The position numbers and the translations under genes are program-made. 64,000 bases of DNA from Acetatifactor aquisgranensis. GTDB taxonomy: Bacteria > Bacillota > Clostridia > Lachnospirales > Lachnospiraceae. How positions within the stretch are numbered: the stretch's first letter is position 1; the number at the start of each line of letters is the position of its first letter. The stretch is taken from contig NZ_CALPDH010000031.1 of NCBI RefSeq assembly GCF_943193215.1, positions 1 through 64,000 on the forward strand, written 5' to 3'. Below the pieces are notes generated by a model. The model was not told where the DNA came from. It worked only from the letters and a program-made list of their open reading frames with translations, and did not search any database. Positions 16,737 to 25,585 of this stretch are shown here, piece after piece.

Positions 16737-16783
16737 AAACGGCGGCAAGAGAAGAAATTTTCTTGCTGCCGTTTCTCATTTCA
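16737..16783. terminator. Bidirectional terminator between cheR and the exonuclease gene
   Basis: Stem AAACGGCGGCAAGA / TCTTGCTGCCGTTT (14 bp, one G-T pair), then TCTCATTT. It lies between convergent genes. Confidence 0.7.
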
Positions 16784-16811
16784 ACATTTGTATCTGACTG
16801 AAAGCAAAGAA

Positions 16812-17915
16812 TCAATAGCTGGAGGCTATCATGTTCAGCACATGGCTGGCATAGGTGGAGAATGCCTGCCGGTCCTTTTTCAGCTCGTCCGTCAGCTCAA
16901 AGAAGAGTTCCCGGCTCTTGTAATCGCGCTTGAAAAAGGGTGAGAACACGAAATCCCACTGGGGCAGATAACTGGACACCTTGCGGGTGTAGCAGCTGGC
17001 GGCAGAGGCGGGCAACCGGTATGCCTTATCCACGAAGCCGGCCACGGACTTGTGGAGCGCCACGTCCTCCGTGGGGAGATAGTAGTAATCGTGGTAATTG
17101 GAATAGAAGTACTTCAGTTCCTCCTCAAAGATGGGAATCTTCAGGGAGCAGTCCGCACCGTCCCCTCTGAAATAACAGCTGTTGGCGTTCGCGGAAACCG
17201 GTTTCGGCAAGGGAGTGCCCAGCTGGAACAGGATGAGCAGTTCCTTGCGCCTGTTTCCGTTTGAATCTTTGTAGGAGTTGGCCTGTACCCGTTTAGCTTT
17301 CAGCGGCTGGTTGAACAGGTCGTAATAGGAAAGTATGTTCAGGGTCTCCAGCATTCCTTTCAAATCGTCCGCGTTGTGCAGGAGCAGCGCGTTCTCGGAG
17401 TATTCTGAGGGGTTCTTGATATAGTCGTGGTAAATGCCGATTAGTTCACCGCCGGAGAATACATCCCTTCGCTCCACTTCCAGAAACTGCTCCAGAGTTC
17501 TCTGCTTGCAGTTGGGGAGTTTCAGGAAATATTTGTAGGGGGCTATTCTGCGGTAGATGTCGATGCCCTGGAAGTTATCGAAATGGTAAGGCAGAGAGTG
17601 CTGCGCACATTTCTGCGTGATGAAAGGCAGATCGAAGTTGTTGCCGTTAAAATGGATCAGATAGCGGTAGGGCCTGGCGAAAGCGAAGAAAGCTTCCAGG
17701 ATCTCCAGCTCCTGCTCGTAGGACTGTGCCATCCACTGTATGGTGTTCCATTTCCCATCTGAAAAATAGGCACATCCGATCAGGTACAGATAGGAGGATT
17801 TGGCGGTGAAGCCTGTGGTCTCAATGTCGAGAAATAGGACACGCTCCAAGGGCGCGATCCTGTCCAGCGGATAAGTTATCGAAAAGTTCTCCAATGTTTC
17901 CTCAGATATTCTCAT
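16812..17915 (-). CDS. RNase H-like DEDD exonuclease domain protein (YprB-like)
   Basis: A 367-residue protein on the minus strand. Three exonuclease motifs are visible: LFLDIETTGF (residue ~29), YLIHFNGNNFDLPFI (~86) and ALLLHNADDLKGML (~183). These fit the RNase_H_2/YprB family of DEDD 3'-5' exonucleases. The last 150 residues are specific to the Clostridial version and unassigned. It probably degrades nucleic acid 3' ends; the substrate is unknown. Its promoter region is shared with the 59-bp repeat array at 17945-18127, which lies between it and the divergent Rnf operon. Confidence 0.78.
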   Translation of the reverse strand: MRISEETLENFSITYPLDRIAPLERVLFLDIETTGFTAKSSYLYLIGCAYFSDGKWNTIQWMAQSYEQELEILEAFFAFARPYRYLIHFNGNNFDLPFITQKCAQHSLPYHFDNFQGIDIYRRIAPYKYFLKLPNCKQRTLEQFLEVERRDVFSGGELIGIYHDYIKNPSEYSENALLLHNADDLKGMLETLNILSYYDLFNQPLKAKRVQANSYKDSNGNRRKELLILFQLGTPLPKPVSANANSCYFRGDGADCSLKIPIFEEELKYFYSNYHDYYYLPTEDVALHKSVAGFVDKAYRLPASAASCYTRKVSSYLPQWDFVFSPFFKRDYKSRELFFELTDELKKDRQAFSTYASHVLNMIASSY

Positions 17916-17944
17916 GACAGCCTCCGTTTCGGTTTACATTTACA

Positions 17945-18127
17945 GTGTTAACTTAGAACTTCTTAGTCATGGTGCTTTGCTGACTTAGGAGTTCTTTACA
18001 CAGTGTGTAACTTAGAAGTTCTTAGTCAGCGTACTTTGCTGACTTAGGAGTTCTTTACACAGTGTGTAACTTAGAAGTTCTTAGTCAGCGTACTTTGCTG
18101 ACTTAGAACTTCTTTACACACTATGAT
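17945..18127. repeat. Three 59-bp tandem units holding six copies of ACTTAGnAnTTCTT
   Basis: The 14-bp motif begins at 17951, 17983, 18010, 18042, 18069 and 18101, so spacing alternates 32 and 27 bp. Between copies lie two kinds of palindrome: AGTCAGC...GCTGAC and the perfect TACACAGTGTGTA. The array fills most of the 315-bp gap between the exonuclease gene (minus strand) and rnfC (plus strand); the other parts of the gap show only a weak TATATT at 18173. A multi-site operator is a likely role, but no regulator is identified. Confidence 0.85.
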
Positions 18128-18230
18128 AACACATTTTTAAAATTTCCAGTAGTATTTTCCGAAAAAAAATAGTATATTTAAAGTATCTGTGAAGAGCAGG
18201 CAAAGACTTTGAGAAAGGACTTAAGATAAC

Positions 18231-19547
18231 ATGGCAAAGTTGACATTTGTGGGGGGCATACACCCCTATGATGGAAAGGATTTGTCCAAGGACAAGCCGA
18301 TTGCGGACATCCTGCCGGGCGGCGAGCTGGTATATCCCCTGTCCCAGCACATCGGAGCGCCGGCCAAGCCCGTGGTGGCAAAGGGGGACAGAGTGCTGGC
18401 GGGACAGAAAATCGCCGAGAGCGGCGGATTCGTCTCGGCGCCCATCTACGCGTCCGTGTCCGGCACGGTGAAGGCTATCGAGGTCAGGCGGGTGGTCACC
18501 GGCGACATGGTCATGAGCATCGTGGTGGAGAATGACGGACAGTACGAGGACGTGGGCTTTGAACCCAGGGAGAGCGCGGAGAAACTGTCCAGAGAGGAGA
18601 TCATCGGCATCATAAGGGAAGCCGGAATCGTAGGCATGGGAGGAGCGGGGTTCCCCACCCATGTAAAGCTGTCTCCCAAAGAGCCGGAAAAGATTGATTT
18701 TGTGATTGCGAACTGCGCGGAGTGCGAGCCCTATCTGACCTCGGACTACCGCAGGATGCTGGAGGAGCCGGAGAAGCTGGTGGGAGGGCTTCGAATCATC
18801 CTGCAGCTGTTCCCGGGTGCGTCAGGCATCCTGGCGGTGGAGGACAACAAGCCGGACTGCATCACGAAGCTGAGATCCCTGGTCAGGGACGACCCGAAAA
18901 TCTGCGTCAAGGCCTTAAAGACAAAATATCCTCAGGGCGGTGAGCGGCAGCTGATTTACGCCACCACCGGCAGAAAGATAAATTCCACCATGCTCCCGGC
19001 GGATGTGGGATGCGTGGTGAACAATGTGGACACCGTGGTGGCGGTCTGGCGGGCGGTGATGGAGGGGAGGCCCCTGATAGAGCGCATCGTCACGGTTACG
19101 GGGGATGCCGTCGCAAGTCCTCAGAATTTCCGGGTGCGGATAGGCACCAGCTACGGCGAGGTGCTGGAGGCAGCTGGCGGATTTAAAGGTAAGCCGGAGA
19201 AAGTCATCTGCGGAGGCCCTATGATGGGATTTGGTATGTTTGATTTGAATGTGCCCACTACCAAAACCTCCACGGCGCTGCTGGCGCTGTCGAAAGACGA
19301 TGTGTCGGCTATGGAGCCGGGGCCCTGCATCAACTGCGGGCGCTGCGTGGAGGTCTGCCCGGGGAGGGTTATCCCCAGCAGGCTGGCGGACTATGCGGAG
19401 CGCTTCGACGAGGAGGCGTTCCTGGAGAACCATGGCATGGAATGCTGCGAGTGCGGCTGCTGCAGCTTCATCTGTCCGGCGAAGAGGCCTCTGACCCAGC
19501 AGATCAAGTCCATGCGCAAGATACAGCTGGCCAAAAAGAAAAAATAA
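18231..19547 (+). CDS. rnfC: Rnf complex subunit C
   Basis: 438 residues. It starts with LTFVGGIHPYDGKDLSKDKPI, has the FMN/NADH-binding GMGGAGFPTHVKL near residue 137 and ends with two 4Fe-4S motifs: CINCGRCVEVCPGRVIP (~365) and ECCECGCCSFICPAKRPL (~404). RnfC is the peripheral subunit that passes electrons to NAD+ in the ferredoxin:NAD+ oxidoreductase, which pumps Na+ or H+. It is the first gene of rnfCDGEAB, the usual order in Clostridia. The ATG follows AAAGGA. Confidence 0.95.
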   Translation: MAKLTFVGGIHPYDGKDLSKDKPIADILPGGELVYPLSQHIGAPAKPVVAKGDRVLAGQKIAESGGFVSAPIYASVSGTVKAIEVRRVVTGDMVMSIVVENDGQYEDVGFEPRESAEKLSREEIIGIIREAGIVGMGGAGFPTHVKLSPKEPEKIDFVIANCAECEPYLTSDYRRMLEEPEKLVGGLRIILQLFPGASGILAVEDNKPDCITKLRSLVRDDPKICVKALKTKYPQGGERQLIYATTGRKINSTMLPADVGCVVNNVDTVVAVWRAVMEGRPLIERIVTVTGDAVASPQNFRVRIGTSYGEVLEAAGGFKGKPEKVICGGPMMGFGMFDLNVPTTKTSTALLALSKDDVSAMEPGPCINCGRCVEVCPGRVIPSRLADYAERFDEEAFLENHGMECCECGCCSFICPAKRPLTQQIKSMRKIQLAKKKK

Positions 19548-19596
19548 ATGAAATCGATAGAAACCATAGAAGAAAAGCATTCTAGGAGAAAAAGAC

Positions 19597-20538
19597 ATGA
19601 GCGAATTGTTCAAAGTATCATCTAATCCTCATATTCGTTCCAGAGTGGCCACCAACGGGCTGATGATGGCAGTCATCATAGCGCTGATGCCGGCCACAGG
19701 ATTTGGGATTTATAATTTCGGCCCAAGGGCGCTGGCGGTCATCACGGTGACCATCGCCAGCACGATTCTGACGGAATATTTCTTTGGGCTTTATAAAAAG
19801 AAACTGACGATTACGGATTTGTCCGCGGTGGTGACAGGGCTGCTGCTGGCGCTGAACCTGCCGGTGAACATCCCGCTGTGGATGGCGGCGCTGGGCGGCG
19901 TCTTCGCCATCCTTGTGGTGAAGATGCTCTTCGGAGGCCTGGGACAGAATTTCATGAATCCGGCGCTGGCGGCAAGGTGCTTTATGCTGATATCTTTCCC
20001 CACAGCCATGACAGCCTTTGAATGCGATGCCTACACGGGCGCTACGCCCCTGGCGGCGCTGAAAGCGGGAGAGGCCGTGGACGTGCTGGACATGGTGATA
20101 GGGCGCACTTCCGGCACCATCGGCGAGACTTCCGTGATTGCCATTTTGACAGGGGCCTGCATATTGATTTTGACCGGGGTCATCGACTTGCGGATTCCCG
20201 GCAGCTACATAGTGACTTTTGTTCTTTTTGCGGGCATTTTCGGCGGACATGGATTCCATCCGGCCTACCTTGCGGCGCAGCTGTCCGGCGGCGGCCTGAT
20301 GCTGGGCGCGTTCTTCATGGCCACTGATTATGTGACCAGGCCGATTACGATAAAGGGACAATATGTATACGGAATTCTGCTCGGACTGCTGACGGGAATC
20401 TTCCGTATCTTCGGGCCCGGCGCGGAGGGCGTCTCCTATGCCATCATTCTGGGCAATCTTCTGGTGCCGCTGATTGAGAAGTATACGAAGCCCACTGCTT
20501 TCGGATACCAGAAAGGAGGGAAGCGCCGTGAAAAATAA
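19597..20538 (+). CDS. rnfD: Rnf complex subunit D
   Basis: 313 residues with eight or nine membrane helices. MSELFKVSSNPHIRSRV is the typical N-terminus of RnfD/NqrB-like proteins. The conserved DYVTRPITIKGQ near residue 246 and the DAYTGATPL region near residue 144 lie in loops where covalently bound FMN is expected. Together with RnfG it passes electrons through the membrane. Its stop overlaps the rnfG start by 11 bp. Confidence 0.93.
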   Translation: MSELFKVSSNPHIRSRVATNGLMMAVIIALMPATGFGIYNFGPRALAVITVTIASTILTEYFFGLYKKKLTITDLSAVVTGLLLALNLPVNIPLWMAALGGVFAILVVKMLFGGLGQNFMNPALAARCFMLISFPTAMTAFECDAYTGATPLAALKAGEAVDVLDMVIGRTSGTIGETSVIAILTGACILILTGVIDLRIPGSYIVTFVLFAGIFGGHGFHPAYLAAQLSGGGLMLGAFFMATDYVTRPITIKGQYVYGILLGLLTGIFRIFGPGAEGVSYAIILGNLLVPLIEKYTKPTAFGYQKGGKRREK

Positions 20539-21151
20539 AAGTGATTTCAGCGTGATGCTGAAAGAGGCAGGAATCCTTTTTGCCATTACCCTGATTGCGG
20601 GCCTGGTCTTAGGCGTGGTCAATGAACTGACCAAGGACCGCATACGCATCCAGCAGGAGAAAGCGGTGCAGGAGGCCTGTGCGGCGGTATTCCAGGAGGC
20701 TGCGTCCTTTGAAGAGACGGAATATGAGCCGGACGAGGCGCTGGCGCAGGAACTTGGGAGCACCGGCGTGAAAATCGGCAGCGTTTATCAGGCCCTTGGC
20801 AGCGATGGAAATCAGCTGGGGGTGGTGGTGGAGTCCGTCTCCACTGAAGGATACGGCGGCAATATCGTGCTGTACCTGGGCGTGACCAACGAGGGGATGC
20901 TGAATGACATCTCCATCCTGGAGATATCGGAGACGCCGGGGCTGGGAATGCTGGCGCCGGAGGAGCTGGTGCCCCAGTTCCATGAAAAGAATGTGGACAG
21001 CTTTGCGTACACCAAGACAGGCGCTGCCGCCGAGAATGAAATCGACGCGATTTCCGGCGCCACCATAACCACCAGAGCGGTCACCAATGCGGTGAACGGC
21101 GGCCTGAAAGCGGCGCAGGAGTTGACGGAGGGAGGTGCCTCGAATGAATAA
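20528..21151 (+). CDS. rnfG: Rnf complex subunit G (FMN-binding)
   Basis: 207 residues starting at the GTG at 20528, which has GGAGGG upstream; longer frames lack a site. A single N-terminal membrane helix (ILFAITLIAGLVLGVV) is followed by an outside domain with the flavinylation motif ISGATITTR near residue 178, whose Thr bears FMN through a phosphoester bond. Start and end overlap rnfD and rnfE, so the three are co-translated. Confidence 0.93.
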   Translation: MKNKSDFSVMLKEAGILFAITLIAGLVLGVVNELTKDRIRIQQEKAVQEACAAVFQEAASFEETEYEPDEALAQELGSTGVKIGSVYQALGSDGNQLGVVVESVSTEGYGGNIVLYLGVTNEGMLNDISILEISETPGLGMLAPEELVPQFHEKNVDSFAYTKTGAAAENEIDAISGATITTRAVTNAVNGGLKAAQELTEGGASNE

Positions 21152-21878
21152 AGCGGGAGAAAGGCTTTTCAACGGCCTGGTAAAAGAAAATCCCACCTTT
21201 GTGCTGATGCTGGGCATGTGCCCCACATTGGCTGTGACTACATCGGCCATGAACGGCCTTGGCATGGGCCTTACTACTATGGTAGTACTGGCTCTGAGCA
21301 ACCTGATCATATCCCTGCTGCGGAATATTATCCCCAACCGGGTGCGCATTCCGGCGTTCATCGTCATAATCGCATCTTTCGTCACGGCGGTGCAGCTGCT
21401 CTTAGAGGCTTTTATCCCGGCGCTGAACAAGTCGCTGGGCGTGTATATTCCTTTGATCGTGGTAAACTGTATCATCCTTGGGCGTGCGGAGAGCTACGCC
21501 TACTCCAACCCCGTGATTCCGTCTCTGTTTGACGGTATCGGCATGGGGCTGGGATTCACCTTTGCCCTGACCTGCATCGGCGCGGTGAGGGAGCTTCTGG
21601 GGGCCGGCGAGCTGTTCGGCCTGGAGCTGATGCCGGATTCCTTTGTACCTATCCGTATCTTCGGTCAGGCGCCGGGGGCGTTCTTCGTGCTGGCGGCGCT
21701 GGTGGCCCTGCAGAACTATATCAAGAATGTCCGGAAAAAGGCCGGGAAGAGCTATGAAAAGATTGGTTCCGGGTGCAGCGAGGATTGTATGAACTGTTCG
21801 GAAAAAGGCTGCACGAAGCGCTTCTACGACGAGAACAGGGCGCAGAAAGCCACGAATACGGATAAGGAGGACAGATAA
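21144..21878 (+). CDS. rnfE: Rnf complex subunit E with cysteine-rich tail
   Basis: The ATG at 21144 follows GGAGG. 244 residues: six membrane helices with ENPTFVLMLGMCPTLAVTT at the start, containing a conserved membrane Cys, and GRAESYAYSNPV in the middle. The last ~40 residues are hydrophilic and contain CSEDCMNCSEKGC, four cysteines that could bind metal. RnfE and RnfA are the paired membrane subunits that hold a shared iron-sulfur cluster. Overlaps rnfG by 8 bp. Confidence 0.92.
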   Translation: MNKAGERLFNGLVKENPTFVLMLGMCPTLAVTTSAMNGLGMGLTTMVVLALSNLIISLLRNIIPNRVRIPAFIVIIASFVTAVQLLLEAFIPALNKSLGVYIPLIVVNCIILGRAESYAYSNPVIPSLFDGIGMGLGFTFALTCIGAVRELLGAGELFGLELMPDSFVPIRIFGQAPGAFFVLAALVALQNYIKNVRKKAGKSYEKIGSGCSEDCMNCSEKGCTKRFYDENRAQKATNTDKEDR

Positions 21879-22469
21879 ATGGGAATGGAGAATGTAAAAG
21901 AGCTGCTTGTCATTTTGATTGGATCCTCTTTGGTGAGCAATGTGGTTCTCAGCCAGTTTTTGGGGCTGTGCCCTTTCCTGGGCGTGTCCCGCAAGACCAA
22001 CACGGCGGCGGGCATGGGAGCGGCGGTCATCTTCGTCATCACCCTTGCCAGCGCGGTGGCGGGCGTAATCTACCGCGCCGTGCTGGTCAGGTTCCATGTG
22101 GAGTATCTGGAGACGATTGTATTCATTCTGGTAATTGCCGCGCTGGTGCAGTTCGTGGAGATGTTCCTGCGCAAGGCCATGCCGGCGCTCTACGAGGCCC
22201 TGGGCGTGTATCTGCCCCTGATTACAACGAACTGCGCCGTGCTGGGCGTGGCGATTACCAACGTGCAGAAAGAGTACGGCATCCTGGCCGGTATCGTGAA
22301 CGGATTTGCCACGGCGGTGGGCTTCACCATTGCCATCGTGATTCTGGCCGGAATCCGCGAGAAGCTGGAGTACAACGATATTCCCGAATCTTTCAGGGGC
22401 ATGCCTGTGGTGCTGCTGACGGCAGGACTGATGGCGATTGCTTTCTGCGGATTTTCAGGCTTATTGTAG
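21879..22469 (+). CDS. rnfA: Rnf complex subunit A
   Basis: 196 residues, six membrane helices, with LSQFLGLCPFLGVSRKTN near residue 26 and LITTNCAVLGVAI near residue 112; the Cys in each is conserved and helps hold the intramembrane iron-sulfur cluster. It starts immediately after rnfE (AAGGAGG upstream). Paired with RnfE in the ion-pumping core. Confidence 0.94.
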   Translation: MGMENVKELLVILIGSSLVSNVVLSQFLGLCPFLGVSRKTNTAAGMGAAVIFVITLASAVAGVIYRAVLVRFHVEYLETIVFILVIAALVQFVEMFLRKAMPALYEALGVYLPLITTNCAVLGVAITNVQKEYGILAGIVNGFATAVGFTIAIVILAGIREKLEYNDIPESFRGMPVVLLTAGLMAIAFCGFSGLL

Positions 22470-22526
22470 GCATCAGTCCTCTGCCGCACCCGGGGGCAGG
22501 ATGGACGGATGCGGAATTGGATGATA

Positions 22527-22572
22527 CTACATAACGCCAGTTGGCTAAAAGTATATGACTGGCGTTATGCAG
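22527..22572. repeat. Palindromic repeat, copy 1 (ATAACGCCAG family)
   Basis: CTACATAACGCCAGT at 22527 pairs with ACTGGCGTTATGCAG ending at 22572 around a 16-nt loop. The same arms occur at 27120-27181. It lies between rnfA and rnfB. Confidence 0.7.
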
Positions 22573-22626
22573 TCGGGTTACTCGGAAATTTAAACTGTTA
22601 AACAGTATAAAATAAGGAGATAGACC

Positions 22627-23427
22627 ATGAGCATAACTGGAGTATTGACTGCCACCGCCGTAGTGGGCGTGGTAGGAATCTTCGTAGGACTCTTTTTGGG
22701 AGTCGCGGGTATCAAGTTCAGAGTAGAAGTTGACGAGAAAGAGGAGGCGGTGCTGGCCGCGCTGCCGGGCAACAACTGCGGCGGCTGCGGCTACGCGGGC
22801 TGCAGCGGCCTGGCCTCCGCCATAGCGAAAGGGGAGGCCCCTGTGAACGCCTGTCCCGTAGGCGGAGCCCCGGTGGGAGAGAAGATTGCGGCCATCATGG
22901 GAGTGGAAGCGGGCGCCTCGGAGAGAAAGACGGCGTTCGTGGCCTGCATGGGAGACTGTGAGAAAGCGAAGCAGGACTATGACTATTACGGTGCCCAGGA
23001 CTGCCGGATGGCGGGCTTCGTGCCAGGCGGCGGGCCGAAAGCCTGCAACAGCGGCTGCCTTGGCTTCGGCTCCTGCGTAAAGGCCTGCCCGTTTGACGCC
23101 ATTCATGTAGTAAACGGCGTGGCAGTGGTGGACAAAGAGGCCTGCAAGGCCTGTGGGAAGTGCGTGGAGGCCTGTCCCAAGCATCTGATTTCTCTGGTTC
23201 CCTATGACGCGAAATACGCAGTGGCCTGCAGCTCCTCGGACAAGGGGCCCGTGACCATGAAAGTCTGTCAGGCGGGCTGCATCGGCTGCGGACTCTGCGC
23301 CAGGAACTGTCCTGCCCAGGCTGTGGAGGTAAAGGACTTCCATGCCGCCATCGATCAGGAGAAATGTACGGGCTGCGGAACCTGTGTGGAGAAGTGCCCG
23401 AAGAAATGTATCATAGCGAGACGGTAG
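22627..23427 (+). CDS. rnfB: Rnf complex subunit B, multi-cluster ferredoxin
   Basis: 266 residues: one N-terminal membrane helix, a 4Fe-4S domain LPGNNCGGCGYAGCSGLASAI (residues ~44-64), then several ferredoxin-like CxxCxxCxxxCP motifs (GFGSCVKACPFD, CKACGKCVEACPKH, CIGCGLCARNCPAQ, CTGCGTCVEKCPKK). RnfB is where reduced ferredoxin gives electrons to the complex. It is separated from rnfA by 157 bp with a palindromic repeat, which may alter its expression relative to the rest of the operon. AAGGAGA precedes the ATG. Confidence 0.95.
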   Translation: MSITGVLTATAVVGVVGIFVGLFLGVAGIKFRVEVDEKEEAVLAALPGNNCGGCGYAGCSGLASAIAKGEAPVNACPVGGAPVGEKIAAIMGVEAGASERKTAFVACMGDCEKAKQDYDYYGAQDCRMAGFVPGGGPKACNSGCLGFGSCVKACPFDAIHVVNGVAVVDKEACKACGKCVEACPKHLISLVPYDAKYAVACSSSDKGPVTMKVCQAGCIGCGLCARNCPAQAVEVKDFHAAIDQEKCTGCGTCVEKCPKKCIIARR

Positions 23428-23469
23428 AACGTATGATATTGATTTGTTTTCAGAAAGGAGGCGAGGCCA

Positions 23470-24582
23470 GTGAAGATGCCGGAAGATTTTGACGATCATT
23501 CCAGTCTGGCTCCTACGGTGGTCATGTCCATACTGGCGGTGACGCTGTTCGTGGCGCTGATTCTGGTGATGGTATTGTTTTTGAATCATAAGCCGAAGAG
23601 CACCCAGACCGCAAAGGGCTCACAGCAGGCGGATTCCGCCCAGGCCATACAGGAGGCCGCGTCCCCTGTCATTTTATATCCGGAGACAGACGAGCTGGTG
23701 AGCGGAAGTGGGCTGCACCCGGATGACTTCGATTTCTGGGATATGTATCCCGAGGAGACAGCGACGCCTGAACCTACGGAGGAGCCTGAGGAGACGGCTG
23801 CTCCGGAGGACGACCCGTCCACGGACGGAAAGCATACGCTGGTACAGTACGCGGACGGAAAGGAGGAGTGGGTCCTGATCAGTCCTTATCTGCCCAAGCA
23901 TGAATATGACTTTACGAAGCTGGTCTGCCAGTCGGATCTGATGAAATATTATGAGAACGGCAAACAGGTCTCCTATGTGGGAGTGGATATCTCGAAATTT
24001 CAGGATTATGTGGATTTCGTGAAGGTGAAAAAGGCCGGAATCGATTTTGTCATGATTCGTCTGGGCGCAAGGGGCTATGGAACAGGACAGCTGATTCTGG
24101 ACGAATATTTTCATGACAATATCAAGCGGGCCACGGACGCGGGGCTGGCTGTTGGCGTCTACTTTTACTCTCAGGCCATCTCCGAGGCGGAGGCCGTAGA
24201 GGAGGCGAATATGGTCATCGAGAACCTGAGGGATTACGCGATCAGCTACCCGGTGGCCTTTGACATGGAACTGGTGGACAATGACGCAGCCAGAACGGAA
24301 ATCCTGACCCGGGATGAGAAGACCACCATCGCCAAGACTTTCATGGACACGATTACCGCCGCGGGCTATAAGACGCTGCTGTACGGCAACAAGGAGTGGC
24401 TGATCAAGGAGATTGACATGTCCAAGCTGACGGCGTACGACGTGTGGCTCTCCCAGGCGGCTGACATCCCGGATTATCCCTATAAGTTCTCCATGTGGCA
24501 GTACAGCTATGAGGGCTTTGTGGACGGTATTACGGGATATGTGGATATGAATATCAGCTTTGTCAATTATTCGGAGAAGTAG
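23470..24582 (+). CDS. GH25 lysozyme-like muramidase, membrane-anchored
   Basis: The start is GTG at 23470 (AAGGAGG 8 bp before); ATG at 23476 is the alternative. 370 residues: one N-terminal membrane helix (about 15-40), a Pro/Glu/Thr-rich linker (residues ~95-120) and a C-terminal GH25 domain with YVGVDISKFQ (~174), DFVMIRLGARGYG, VGVYFYSQA and YPVAFDMELVD, which holds the acidic catalytic pair. It cleaves the MurNAc-GlcNAc bond in peptidoglycan at the outer face of the membrane. Lies 42 bp after rnfB, with a SleB-type hydrolase downstream. Confidence 0.88.
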   Translation: MKMPEDFDDHSSLAPTVVMSILAVTLFVALILVMVLFLNHKPKSTQTAKGSQQADSAQAIQEAASPVILYPETDELVSGSGLHPDDFDFWDMYPEETATPEPTEEPEETAAPEDDPSTDGKHTLVQYADGKEEWVLISPYLPKHEYDFTKLVCQSDLMKYYENGKQVSYVGVDISKFQDYVDFVKVKKAGIDFVMIRLGARGYGTGQLILDEYFHDNIKRATDAGLAVGVYFYSQAISEAEAVEEANMVIENLRDYAISYPVAFDMELVDNDAARTEILTRDEKTTIAKTFMDTITAAGYKTLLYGNKEWLIKEIDMSKLTAYDVWLSQAADIPDYPYKFSMWQYSYEGFVDGITGYVDMNISFVNYSEK

Positions 24583-24746
24583 CCTTTTATGTAAGGATTA
24601 CCCGGATTTTTCCCAATATTCGCAAGATTTTGCCGGACAACAGATCTATTTTGAAAAGTTGTCTCATATATTGATATATCGGACAGGCATTTTTGAGACG
24701 AAGCAGGGAACCAGATGGTTCCTGAGATGGGAAAGGACTTGAGGGT

Positions 24747-25421
24747 ATGTATAAGAAAGCGTTGAGTCTGCTGGTGGCGGGAAGCTTCCTGTTCATGGCC
24801 AGCTTCCTGTGCGTAAAGAGCATGGACAGAATACGGCTGGATTCCGAGCCGGTGATGATGCTGAAGCTGGAACTGGCTGAGCTGGAGGAAAAGGCGAAAG
24901 CCATGGAAGAGCGGGCTGCCACGGATGCGAAACAGGATCCGGGGAATCCGGAGAAAGGCCTTGGAATCGTTGATGTGGCGGTGTCCGGACAACGGGTGGT
25001 GGACTATGGTGTGATAGAACATACACTGGTCTACGATTTACCGGACGAGGAGCTGGACGCGCTGCTCAGAATCGTGGAGGCGGAGGCGGGAAACGAGGAC
25101 GAGGATGGAAAGCTGCTGGTGGCCAATGTGGTGCTGAACCGGATGAACGCGGATATATTCCCGGATACAGTGACCGGGGTGGTGCTGCAGAAGGAGAAAG
25201 GGGTATCGCAGTTTTCTCCGGTGGCGAACGGCAGCTATTACCGGGTGAAAGTCAGCGAGGAGACGGTCAGCGCCGTGGGACGCGCACTGATGGGAGAGGA
25301 CATTTCCCAGGGGGCGCTGTATTTCGTGGCGCGGAAGTATGCGGACAGCAGCAAGCTGAAATGGTTTGACGAGAAGCTGACTTATCTGTTCGTACATGGG
25401 GGACATGAATTTTTTAAGTAG
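24747..25421 (+). CDS. SleB/CwlJ-type cell wall hydrolase
   Basis: 224 residues with an N-terminal signal/anchor (LSLLVAGSFLFMASFLCV), a short helical linker (LELAELEEKAKAMEER) and the hydrolase_2 domain: LLRIVEAEAGNEDEDGKLLVANVVLNRM with the catalytic Glu near residue 112, then GVSQFSPVANGSYY and QGALYFVARKYADSS. This domain is a lytic transglycosylase in spore germination enzymes; vegetative versions are common in Lachnospiraceae. It has its own 164-bp upstream gap, without a recognisable promoter, and a terminator follows. A phage-encoded relative is at 48094. Confidence 0.85.
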   Translation: MYKKALSLLVAGSFLFMASFLCVKSMDRIRLDSEPVMMLKLELAELEEKAKAMEERAATDAKQDPGNPEKGLGIVDVAVSGQRVVDYGVIEHTLVYDLPDEELDALLRIVEAEAGNEDEDGKLLVANVVLNRMNADIFPDTVTGVVLQKEKGVSQFSPVANGSYYRVKVSEETVSAVGRALMGEDISQGALYFVARKYADSSKLKWFDEKLTYLFVHGGHEFFK

Positions 25422-25443
25422 AAATTATGAACAGGAATGTGTG

Positions 25444-25486
25444 GGGACAGCCGCGGCAGATATTTGATGCGGCTGTCCCAAATTTT
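25444..25486 (+). terminator. Terminator after the SleB-type gene
   Basis: Perfect 11-bp stem GGGACAGCCGC / GCGGCTGTCCC with a 14-nt loop, followed by AAATTTTA. Confidence 0.6.
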
Positions 25487-25585
25487 ATGCAGATAAGGCT
25501 GGAAATGCACAGCAAAAAATGCTATATTAGGTTAGGAAGAGACAAGGATTCAGAAGAAGAGGAAAGGATAAAACAGGTAGCATAC

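Noticed and set aside
17945..18127. CRISPR array
   Set aside because: The units are adjacent 59-bp copies with conserved rather than unique intervening parts, and no cas genes are nearby.
24583..24746. Promoter of the SleB-type gene (TTGAAA near 24651)
   Set aside because: No -10 box at 16-18 bp; only AT-rich sequence.
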